This document shows positions 8,233-16,124 of a stretch of 64,000 nucleotides of DNA, one piece after another. The stretch is from Flavobacterium sp. (GTDB lineage: Bacteria > Bacteroidota > Bacteroidia > Flavobacteriales > Flavobacteriaceae). The stretch is taken from NCBI RefSeq assembly GCF_027531705.1, contig NZ_JAPZSP010000021.1, forward strand, positions 124,001 to 188,000, in the 5' to 3' direction. Numbering within the stretch: the first letter of the stretch is position 1; each line of letters begins with the position of its first letter. Below the pieces are notes generated by a model. The model did no database searches and was not told where the DNA came from. It was given only the letters and a program-made list of their open reading frames with translations. The position numbers and the translations under genes were made by a program.

Positions 8233-9969
8233 ATGCATCAAAATAATTCAAAAATCGTAAATGGTGTAATGCTTAACGCGTATCCAGATAGTATTGGAAC
8301 AAAGTTAAGCGATACAGTAAGCATGCTCAAAATGCCCGAATTTAAAGATGCTTTTTCATTATTTTATGTGTTACCAACTTTTTTTAATAGCGATTTAGAT
8401 AGAGGATTTTCTGTAATTGATTACGATATAAATACCGATTTAGTTGCGTTAAAAGATTTACATGACATTGAAGAACTGAATATTAAATTAAAGTTTGACA
8501 TAGTTTTAAATCACCTTTCAGTCGCATCGCCACAATTTAAAGATATTCTCAAAAACGGAAATCAATCTAAATTTAAAGATTTTTTTATCAATTGGAACGA
8601 GTTTTGGGAAGGAAATGGCATTAAAAACGAAGACGATATTATTGTTCCAAAAGCTGCATTTTTGGATAAATTATTCATGCGAAAATCTGGTTTGCCAATT
8701 TTAAAAGTGCGTTTTCCAGACGGAACAGAACATCCTTATTGGAATACTTTTTATCAGCAAATAACCTACAGTAAAATCGCTGTTTCCGATTTACAAAATA
8801 TAAAAGATATTTCAGAAAATCAATGCCAGTTTATTTGTAAAAAAATAAATGATGCTATTGAAAATAATCATGATTTTAGTACAATTGATTTTGAAGATTG
8901 TGTTTCTTTCAAATCAGAAATTTTACAAATTGTAGAAAAAAATCGTTCCTATCTTGGACAAATGGATGTAAATGCAAATTCTCCATTAGTATGGGAGTTT
9001 TACGAAGAAACTTTAAAAAAAGTAAGCGATTATGGCGGAAACATTCTTCGTTTAGATGCATTTGCATATTTACACAAACAAGTTGGCGAGTCAAACTTTT
9101 TTAACAAACCCGGAACTTGGGATTATTTGGAACGAATTAAACAAATTGCACAAAAAAACAATCTACTGCTTTTGCCAGAAATTCACGCAGAATACGGATT
9201 GCATTTGCACGATGAAGTAGCTAATGAAGGTTATTATATTTATGATTTCTTTTTGCCAGGATTAACCATTCATACTATCGAAAATAAAACTTGTAAAGCA
9301 TTGCTAACTTGGGCAAAAGAAATTATTGCTAAAGGTTACAAAACAGTAAACATGTTGGGTTGTCACGATGGAATTCCAGTTTTAGATTTGAAAGGAAAAG
9401 AAGTTAATGGTCAATATAACAAAGGTTTACTAGAAGATGAAGAAATAGATGCCATAATGACCAAAATTATGGATCGTGGCGGTCGTGTAAAAAACTTGTA
9501 TGACGCAGCAGGAAAAAAAGTTTCGTATTATCAAGTAAATGCTACTTTTTTTAGTGCCTTGGGTGAAGACGAACAAAAGTTACTTTTGGCAAGAGCAATA
9601 CAATTATTTATGCCAGGAATACCTCAAGTTTGGTATTTGGATATTTTTGCAGGAAAAAATAATTATGAAGCTGCCGATAATGGCGGTAGTGCCGGACATA
9701 AAGAAATTAACAGAACTACATTGTCATTGGAAGACATTGCCAATGGTCTAAAAACAGATGTTGTCAAAAAACAATTGGAGTTAATTCGTTTGCGAAATAC
9801 TTCAAAAGCATTTTCAGGAATTGTAGAAATTAATGATAATCAGGCTGATATAATTGATATTAAATGGACAAATGACGATGAAGTAGCACATTTAATTGCA
9901 AACCTAACAACTCGTAGTTTTTCAATTCATCATACAGAAAATGGTAGTATTACTGAAATGAATTTTTAA
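8233..9969 (+). CDS. GH13 subfamily 18 phosphorylase, probable sucrose phosphorylase
   Basis: 578 residues, no signal peptide, so cytoplasmic. The start region (NGVMLNAYPDSIG..), the nucleophile motif ILRLDAFAY with D275, the acid/base motif LPEIHAEYG with E316 and the transition-state pair H378-D379 in GCHDGIPVLDLKG match the sucrose phosphorylase clade. So does the late segment SALGEDEQ..ARAIQLFMPGIPQVWYLDIFAGKN. The expected reaction is sucrose plus phosphate to glucose-1-phosphate plus fructose. Relatives act on sucrose-6'-phosphate, glucosylglycerate or glucosylglycerol. The fructokinase 6 bases upstream favours free sucrose. The acceptor-loop region EAADNGGSAGHKEINR is longer than the NNGRDINR I recall in Bifidobacterium, so an altered acceptor is possible. 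Confidence 0.82.
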   Translation: MHQNNSKIVNGVMLNAYPDSIGTKLSDTVSMLKMPEFKDAFSLFYVLPTFFNSDLDRGFSVIDYDINTDLVALKDLHDIEELNIKLKFDIVLNHLSVASPQFKDILKNGNQSKFKDFFINWNEFWEGNGIKNEDDIIVPKAAFLDKLFMRKSGLPILKVRFPDGTEHPYWNTFYQQITYSKIAVSDLQNIKDISENQCQFICKKINDAIENNHDFSTIDFEDCVSFKSEILQIVEKNRSYLGQMDVNANSPLVWEFYEETLKKVSDYGGNILRLDAFAYLHKQVGESNFFNKPGTWDYLERIKQIAQKNNLLLLPEIHAEYGLHLHDEVANEGYYIYDFFLPGLTIHTIENKTCKALLTWAKEIIAKGYKTVNMLGCHDGIPVLDLKGKEVNGQYNKGLLEDEEIDAIMTKIMDRGGRVKNLYDAAGKKVSYYQVNATFFSALGEDEQKLLLARAIQLFMPGIPQVWYLDIFAGKNNYEAADNGGSAGHKEINRTTLSLEDIANGLKTDVVKKQLELIRLRNTSKAFSGIVEINDNQADIIDIKWTNDDEVAHLIANLTTRSFSIHHTENGSITEMNF

Positions 9970-10013
9970 CTTGTGTTAAACAAAAAATCTCAAAGGGTTT
10001 AATCTTAAAATAT

Positions 10014-11252
10014 ATGAAAAACGCATCTATAAAAATAGCTTTATTTCTGAATTATTTTGTTTTTGCCATTTTACTAAATAGCGTTGGAACAGTAATTCTT
10101 CAAGTGCAAAGAAATTTCGATATTTCAAAAGCTGACGCTTCTATTTTAGAGGGTTTTAAAGATTTACCCATTGCCATAACTTCTTTTTTAATAGCTTCTT
10201 TTTTGCCTAAAATAGGATTAAAAAAATCAATGTTAATCAGTTTGGCTTTTGTTGCCATTATTTGTGCCGTCATGCCATTTTCTGATGCTTTTTGGTATTT
10301 CAAAATGTTGTTTTTAGTAATTGGAGTTTCTTTTGCAATGATAAAAGTTTCGGTTTTTGCTACTATTGGAATAATTACCAATAACCAAAAAGAACATGGA
10401 AGTTTTATGAATATTCTCGAAGCAATATTTATGGCTGGTGTTTTAATTGGAAATATTTTTATTAGTCAGTTTATAAATGACGGCAACCCAAAATCTAAGG
10501 AATGGCTAGTTGTATATTGGATATTATCAGCTATGTCAGTCGTGGCATTTATTCTTTTATTTTTTACAAAATTAGACGAATCGCGAGCCAAAGTCGAATC
10601 GAGATCATTAGCAAATGATTTTGCAGAAATGTTTGTTCTTGTTGTAAAACCGTTAAGTATTGTTTTTATCATTTCTATCTTTTTTTATGTAATGCTTGAA
10701 CAAAGTTTTTCAACTTGGTTTCCTACTTTTTATAAAGAAATTTTGCATACACCATCTAGCATGGCTATTCAAGCTGGAGCCATTTTGGCTGGAGCCACTT
10801 TTATAGGGCGTTTGTTATCAGGATTTGTATTATTACGTGTAAAATGGATTTATTTTCTATCAATATGTTTAGCAATAATTGGTATAATTGTTTTACTTGT
10901 TTTGCCAATGGCTAAAGAAACAAAAATCGATTTGACTCAAACAACCACATGGTTTAATGCTCCACTAGTTGTGTATCTTTTACCTATTATGGGATTGTTT
11001 TTAGCGCCGATTTATCCAACCGTAAATTCCACAATTTTATCTTCTTTGCCTAAACATATGCATAGTTCAATGTCGGGCTTAATTGTTGTTTTCTCTGCTC
11101 TTGGTGGCACAACAGGTTCAATAATTACGGGTCATATTTTTGAAGCGTTTGATGGAACAACCGCATTTTATTTCTCATTAGTTCCAGTAGTTGTGATTTT
11201 TATTTCATTGTGGATTCTTTATAAAATTACTGATAAAAATGCATCAAATTAA
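10014..11252 (+). CDS. MFS transporter, FucP/sugar-porter-like
   Basis: 412 residues with about 12 hydrophobic stretches (for example about 8-30, 45-65, 75-95, 100-120, 135-155, 165-185, and six more after the middle loop at about 190-205). The N-terminus resembles the FucP/GlcP-like branch of MFS symporters. It lies 44 bases after the GH13 gene, and its end overlaps the trehalase start by 14 bases. That tight coupling suggests trehalose or a related disaccharide as the transported molecule, since the trehalase has no export signal. The substrate is an inference from position only. Confidence 0.75.
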   Translation: MKNASIKIALFLNYFVFAILLNSVGTVILQVQRNFDISKADASILEGFKDLPIAITSFLIASFLPKIGLKKSMLISLAFVAIICAVMPFSDAFWYFKMLFLVIGVSFAMIKVSVFATIGIITNNQKEHGSFMNILEAIFMAGVLIGNIFISQFINDGNPKSKEWLVVYWILSAMSVVAFILLFFTKLDESRAKVESRSLANDFAEMFVLVVKPLSIVFIISIFFYVMLEQSFSTWFPTFYKEILHTPSSMAIQAGAILAGATFIGRLLSGFVLLRVKWIYFLSICLAIIGIIVLLVLPMAKETKIDLTQTTTWFNAPLVVYLLPIMGLFLAPIYPTVNSTILSSLPKHMHSSMSGLIVVFSALGGTTGSIITGHIFEAFDGTTAFYFSLVPVVVIFISLWILYKITDKNASN

Positions 11253-13089
11253 GCTAGCTATTTCCGAAACAATTGCTCGTTTGTTAGATCAAGAAGACAC
11301 AGACAACGACAAAAGAATTACCATCGAAGACAAAGGAATAAAGAAATTTAATCTTCAATCTGATAGAATGGAACTTGCTGTTGAAGGCACTTATTTTTTA
11401 TCCAATTTATTGCAAGAGTTAATTTTGGCAAAAGAGAATAATTTAGATTTTATTGCTGCTGATAAGATTTTTGAACTTCCTGCCAATAGAATTAATCGAA
11501 TGATTGCAGACTATTTTTGGGATGGTTTAACTCGAACTATGGACGAAAAAGGTTTAGAAAAAATCTTAACGGATTCAAAATCTAAAACTGAAAAATCGAT
11601 TATTTATGTTCCTTTTACAGATAATTTTTCTTTAGAATATTATCAAAATATTGCTTCAAAATTTAATTTAAAAGTTGTGCAACTTCCGCAAAATGTAACG
11701 CCTGAGTATGTAAGTAGTATCAATGACGAAGGTGGCATTTTAGCATTAGCTTTGAAAGAAGAAAACGGCCAAATTGTTGGATTGCCTTTCGCTGTTCCAG
11801 GCGCACGTTTTAATGAAATGTATGGTTGGGATTCCTATTTTGAAAACATAGGTTTGCTTCTTGATGGAAAATTGGATTTGGCAAAAAGTATGGTCGAAAA
11901 TTTTAGTTATCAAATAACGCATTACGGCAAAATTTTAAATGCCAATCGTTCCTATTATCTAACTCGAACACAACCACCATTTTTTTCAAGCATGATTAGA
12001 GAAGTTTATGAAGCAATGGCAACTAAAGATTTGGGTTGGTTAAAAACTAATCTCGAAATCGCCATAAAAGAGTACGAAACCGTTTGGATGGAAAACGGAA
12101 AACGACTTACAGAAAATGGATTGAATCGCTATTTTGCTCAAGGAATTGGCTTGCCACCTGAAACGGAACCTGGACATTATGACGAAATTTTAAAACCGTT
12201 TGCCGAAAAAGCTAATTTGACTATTCCTGAATATGAAAAACTATACTACCAACGAAAAATAGAAAATCTTGATTTAGATTCTTATTTTGTTCACGACAGA
12301 AGTGTACGCGAAAGTGGTCATGATACTAGTTACAGATTAGAAGGAATTTGTGCGTCACTAAATGCTGTTGAACTCAACGCTATGTTGTATAAATACGAAA
12401 CCGATTTTGCAGAAATAATTAGAGATTATTTTGATTCTAATTTGTTTAATCATACTTCTGATAGTTGGTTTCTAAAAGCTGAGCAAAGAAAGCAACTTAT
12501 AAATCAGTTTTTGTGGAACGACGAAGAAGGTTGTTTTTATGATTATAATATTGAAACCAAAAACCAAAACAAGTTTTTATCGGCAACTTCATTTTTTCCA
12601 CTTTGGGCAAAAATTGCAACTCAAGAGCAAGCGGATAGAATGGTAAAAGAACATCTCCCAAAATTGGTTTGTTTAGGCGGAATTGCAGGCTGTTCAGAGG
12701 AAGCTTTGGCAGAAATTGAAGATAATCAAATGCAGCGACAATGGGATTTTCCTAATGGTTGGCCGCCGCATCAAATTATAATTTGGCAAGGTTTACAACA
12801 TTACGGTTATCATGATAAAGCACAAGAATTAATCTACAGATGGCTTTGGATGATAACAAAAAACGCCTGCGATTACAATGGAACTGTTCCAGAGAAATAC
12901 GATGTTGTTTTAGCTTCGCACAAGGTTTTTGCTGAGTATGGTAACCAAGGAACAGATTTCGAATATATCACCAGAGAAGGTTTTGGCTGGATGAATGCTT
13001 CTTTTCAATATGGTTTTTCTATTTTAAATGATGATTTGAAAGTAAAATTGAATGCGTTGGTTTCGCCAGCCGAGTTATTTATTGAATAA
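11239..13089 (+). CDS. GH37 trehalase, cytoplasmic, with N-terminal EF-hand-like loop
   Basis: 616 residues. Both trehalase signatures are visible: PGARFNEMYGWDSYF from P187, and QWDFPNGWPPHQ from Q501. The catalytic-acid motif RESGHDTSYR carries D362, where most family members read RESGWDFSSR. The expected reaction is hydrolysis of alpha,alpha-trehalose to two glucose. There is no signal peptide. Residues about 19-30 (DTDNDKRITIED) have the spacing of a calcium EF-hand loop, ahead of the (alpha/alpha)6 barrel; this is unusual for a trehalase and might also be a chance match. It overlaps the upstream permease by 14 bases and ends the sugar module. Confidence 0.88.
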   Translation: MHQIKLAISETIARLLDQEDTDNDKRITIEDKGIKKFNLQSDRMELAVEGTYFLSNLLQELILAKENNLDFIAADKIFELPANRINRMIADYFWDGLTRTMDEKGLEKILTDSKSKTEKSIIYVPFTDNFSLEYYQNIASKFNLKVVQLPQNVTPEYVSSINDEGGILALALKEENGQIVGLPFAVPGARFNEMYGWDSYFENIGLLLDGKLDLAKSMVENFSYQITHYGKILNANRSYYLTRTQPPFFSSMIREVYEAMATKDLGWLKTNLEIAIKEYETVWMENGKRLTENGLNRYFAQGIGLPPETEPGHYDEILKPFAEKANLTIPEYEKLYYQRKIENLDLDSYFVHDRSVRESGHDTSYRLEGICASLNAVELNAMLYKYETDFAEIIRDYFDSNLFNHTSDSWFLKAEQRKQLINQFLWNDEEGCFYDYNIETKNQNKFLSATSFFPLWAKIATQEQADRMVKEHLPKLVCLGGIAGCSEEALAEIEDNQMQRQWDFPNGWPPHQIIIWQGLQHYGYHDKAQELIYRWLWMITKNACDYNGTVPEKYDVVLASHKVFAEYGNQGTDFEYITREGFGWMNASFQYGFSILNDDLKVKLNALVSPAELFIE

Positions 13090-13130
13090 TCACTTGTAAT
13101 TATTTTTCTTCAAAAGAAAACTGCTAAAAG

Positions 13131-13162
13131 TTGTTCTTTTAACTTGATACTTTTACCTTTGT
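13131..13162 (+). promoter_or_regulatory. Promoter of maeB (TTG-N20-TACCTTTG)
   Basis: TTG at 13131-13133 and TACCTTTGT at 13154-13162 match the Bacteroidota -33 (TTTG) and -7 (TAnnTTTG) elements with 20 bases between them. The maeB start codon is 25 bases downstream. It lies in the 97-base gap after the trehalase gene and marks the start of a new transcription unit. Confidence 0.65.
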
Positions 13163-13186
13163 AAGTCTGAATGTAAAAAGACCACA

Positions 13187-15466
13187 ATGAATAAATCAAG
13201 TAAGCGTAGAGAAGCTCTATTATATCACGCCAAACCAAAACCAGGTAAAATCGAAGTTGTTCCAACTAAAAAATATGCAACACAAAGAGATTTGTCGTTA
13301 GCTTATTCGCCAGGTGTTGCAGAACCTTGTTTAGAAATTGCAAAAGACGTAAATAACGTTTATAAATACACATCTAAAGGAAATCTTGTTGCAGTAATTT
13401 CTAATGGCACTGCTGTTCTAGGATTAGGTGACATTGGACCTGAAGCGTCAAAACCAGTAATGGAGGGAAAGGCGTTATTGTTTAAAATATTTGCAGACAT
13501 TGATGTTTTTGACATAGAAGTCGATACTAAAAATATTGAAGAATTTATTGCTACTGTAAAAAATATTGCTCCAACTTTTGGCGGAATTAATCTAGAAGAT
13601 ATCAAAGCTCCAGAATCTTTCGAAATAGAAAGACGATTGGTAGAGGAATTAAATATTCCAGTAATGCATGATGATCAACACGGAACTGCAATTATATCAT
13701 CGGCTGCATTATTAAATGCATTAGAATTGGCTGGGAAAAACATTGAAAATGTAAAATTAGTTGTTTCAGGTGCTGGTTCTGCAGCCTTGGCTTGTGCTAA
13801 TTTGTATGTACTTCTTGGAGTAAAGCTAGAAAACATTATCATGTTTGATAGTCATGGAGTTTTATCTGATGACCGCAATGATTTATCCGATTTACAAAGA
13901 AAATACTGTAGAGGAGAAAAAGGAATCGATTTAAAACATGCACTCAAAGATGCTGATGTTTTTCTTGGACTTTCAGCAGGTAACATTCTAACTCCAGAAA
14001 TGTTGTTGGAAATGGCAAATGACCCAATTGTTTTTGCAATGGCAAATCCAACTCCCGAAATTGATTATAATCTTGCTATTGCCACAAGAAAAGATATTAT
14101 TATGGCAACAGGTCGCTCAGACCATCCTAATCAAGTCAATAATGTATTAGGTTTTCCATATATTTTTAGAGGTGCATTAGATGTTAGAGCTACCAAAATT
14201 AATGAAGCTATGAAGATGGCTGCAGTTAGAGCTTTAGCAGCATTAGCAAAAGAAATGGTGCCAGAGCAAGTAAATATTGCTTATGGTGAAACTAGATTAA
14301 ATTTTGGTAAAGATTATATAATTCCAAAACCATTTGATCCAAGATTAATTACTATGGTTGCTCCAGCTGTTGCGAAAGCTGCAATGGAAAGCGGTGTGGC
14401 TCTAAATCCAATTACAGATTGGCAAAAATATGAAGAAGAATTATTAGAACGAATGGGTTCTGATAATAAAATGGTTCGTTTACTTACAAACAGAGCTAAA
14501 ACCGATCCTAAAACAATTGTTTTTGCTGAAGCAGATCAATTAGATGTTCTAAAAGCTGCTCAAATTGTTTATGAAGAAGGAATCGGACATCCAATATTGT
14601 TAGGAAGAAAAGAAGATATTTTGGAACTTAAAGAAGAAATAGGTTTTGATGCCGATGTTCCAATTTTTGATCCAAAAACTAAAGAAGAAGATGAACGAAG
14701 ACTAAGATATGCTGATATTTTCTGGAAAGATAGACAACGCAAAGGAATTTCTCTTTTAGATGCTCAAAAATGGATGCGAGAACGCAATTATTTCGCAGCT
14801 ATGATGGTAAACGAAGGCGATGCAGATGCAATGGTTTCTGGTTTTTCGAGAAGTTATCCATCAGTTGTAAAACCATTAATTCAACTAATTGGAAAAGCAC
14901 CCGGAATTTCTCTGATTGCTTCAACCAATATGATGATGACCAATCGTGGACCAATGTTTTTGTCTGATACCGCCATCAATCCTAATCCTTCGGCCGATGA
15001 TTTGGCTAAAATTGCATTAATGACTGAAAAAACAGTTAGAATGTTTGGTGTTGAGCCTGTTATGGCGATGGTTTCGTTTTCTAATTTTGGTTCTTCAAAC
15101 TATGAAAGCGCTAACAAAGTAAGAGAAGCAGTAGCTTATTTACATAAATATTATCCAGATTTAATTGTCGATGGTGAAATTCAAACCGATTTTGCTTTAA
15201 ACCCTGAAATGCTTCAAAAGAAATTCCCGTTTTCTAAATTAGCTGGAAAAAAAGTAAATACCTTGATTTTCCCTAATTTGGAATCAGCAAATATCACATA
15301 CAAATTATTGAAAGAGTTATACAAGGTTGATTCTATTGGTCCAATTGTTATGGGAATGGATAAACCGGTTCACATTTTCCAATTAGGAGCAAGTGTTGAA
15401 GAAATGGTAAATATGGCTGCTGTTGCTGTTGTAGATGCTCAAGAAAAACAAAAAAGAAGAAAGTAA
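13187..15466 (+). CDS. maeB: NADP-dependent malic enzyme with C-terminal phosphotransacetylase-like domain (MaeB)
   Basis: 759 residues, the normal length of the MaeB fusion. Residues about 1-430 are malic enzyme: LAYSPGVAEPC near residue 38, the metal/substrate region (VMHDDQHGTA) near 160, and the NAD(P) fold SGAGSAALACANLY near 192. Residues about 435-755 are the PTA-like domain (DPKTIVFAEAD.., MVSGFSRSYPSVV, STNMMMTNRGPMFLSDTAINPNP). The reaction is oxidative decarboxylation of malate to pyruvate with NADP reduction. The PTA-like part is generally regulatory, binding acetyl-CoA, and not catalytic. It has its own promoter and appears monocistronic or read through into ruvA. Confidence 0.95.
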   Translation: MNKSSKRREALLYHAKPKPGKIEVVPTKKYATQRDLSLAYSPGVAEPCLEIAKDVNNVYKYTSKGNLVAVISNGTAVLGLGDIGPEASKPVMEGKALLFKIFADIDVFDIEVDTKNIEEFIATVKNIAPTFGGINLEDIKAPESFEIERRLVEELNIPVMHDDQHGTAIISSAALLNALELAGKNIENVKLVVSGAGSAALACANLYVLLGVKLENIIMFDSHGVLSDDRNDLSDLQRKYCRGEKGIDLKHALKDADVFLGLSAGNILTPEMLLEMANDPIVFAMANPTPEIDYNLAIATRKDIIMATGRSDHPNQVNNVLGFPYIFRGALDVRATKINEAMKMAAVRALAALAKEMVPEQVNIAYGETRLNFGKDYIIPKPFDPRLITMVAPAVAKAAMESGVALNPITDWQKYEEELLERMGSDNKMVRLLTNRAKTDPKTIVFAEADQLDVLKAAQIVYEEGIGHPILLGRKEDILELKEEIGFDADVPIFDPKTKEEDERRLRYADIFWKDRQRKGISLLDAQKWMRERNYFAAMMVNEGDADAMVSGFSRSYPSVVKPLIQLIGKAPGISLIASTNMMMTNRGPMFLSDTAINPNPSADDLAKIALMTEKTVRMFGVEPVMAMVSFSNFGSSNYESANKVREAVAYLHKYYPDLIVDGEIQTDFALNPEMLQKKFPFSKLAGKKVNTLIFPNLESANITYKLLKELYKVDSIGPIVMGMDKPVHIFQLGASVEEMVNMAAVAVVDAQEKQKRRK

Positions 15467-15490
15467 TGCTATGATTTTGAAGCAGTAAAA

Positions 15491-15519
15491 TTGCCAATTC
15501 GACTTTTTTACTATATTTG
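15491..15519 (+). promoter_or_regulatory. Promoter of ruvA-sprA (TTG-N18-TATATTTG)
   Basis: TTG at 15491-15493 and TATATTTG at 15512-15519 are separated by 18 bases and lie 21 bases before the ruvA ATG. This fits the Bacteroidota -33/-7 promoter and has the same geometry as the gcvH promoter. Confidence 0.65.
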
Positions 15520-15539
15520 AATCACATTTTAAAATAGTT

Positions 15540-16121
15540 ATGATAGCACATATTCAAGGAAAATTGATTGAAAAAACACCAACTGATGTTGTAATTGATT
15601 GTAATGGTGTTGGTTATCATGTAAATATTTCTTTACACACCTATTCATTATTGCCAGCTACTGAAACAATTAAGTTGTTTACGTATCTTCAAATAAAAGA
15701 AGATGCACATACTTTATTTGGTTTTGTTGAAAAATCAGAAAGAGAAATTTTCAAAATGTTACTTTCCGTTTCCGGAATTGGAGCTAGTATTGCTAGAACA
15801 ATGCTCTCTTCATTAGAACCGAAGCAAATTATTCAAGCATTAGCTGTTGGAGATATTGCAGCTATTCAATCGATAAAAGGAATTGGAAATAAAACAGCAC
15901 AAAGAGCTATCTTAGATTTGAAGGATAAAGTGTTAAAAGTTTATGATTTAGACGAAGTTTCTATGTCATTAAACAATACAAATAAAGATGAAGCGTTATC
16001 TGCTTTGGAGGTTTTAGGTTTTAACAAAAAATTAGCTGAAAAGGTAATTGACAAAGTTGTTATGCAAGATCCTACCGCAACAGTAGAAACATTAATAAAA
16101 CAAGCATTAAAAAATTTATAA
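15540..16121 (+). CDS. ruvA: Holliday junction branch migration protein RuvA
   Basis: 193 residues, normal for RuvA. Domain I (about 1-62, MIAHIQGKLIEKTPTDVVIDCNGVGYHV) is the OB-fold. Domain II has two helix-hairpin-helix motifs, SGIGASIARTML (about 79-90) and IKGIGNKTAQRAIL (about 113-126), that contact junction DNA. Domain III (about 145-193, DEALSALEVLGF..) binds RuvB. It tetramerises on four-way junctions and loads the RuvB motor during recombinational repair. It lies 3 bases before sprA, so both are translated from one message. Confidence 0.96.
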   Translation: MIAHIQGKLIEKTPTDVVIDCNGVGYHVNISLHTYSLLPATETIKLFTYLQIKEDAHTLFGFVEKSEREIFKMLLSVSGIGASIARTMLSSLEPKQIIQALAVGDIAAIQSIKGIGNKTAQRAILDLKDKVLKVYDLDEVSMSLNNTNKDEALSALEVLGFNKKLAEKVIDKVVMQDPTATVETLIKQALKNL

Positions 16122-16124
16122 TAC

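Noticed and set aside
13103..13120. Short A/T-only inverted repeat after trehalase as a terminator
   Set aside because: A 7-bp stem of mostly A-T pairs without a T tail is not convincing in such AT-rich DNA.
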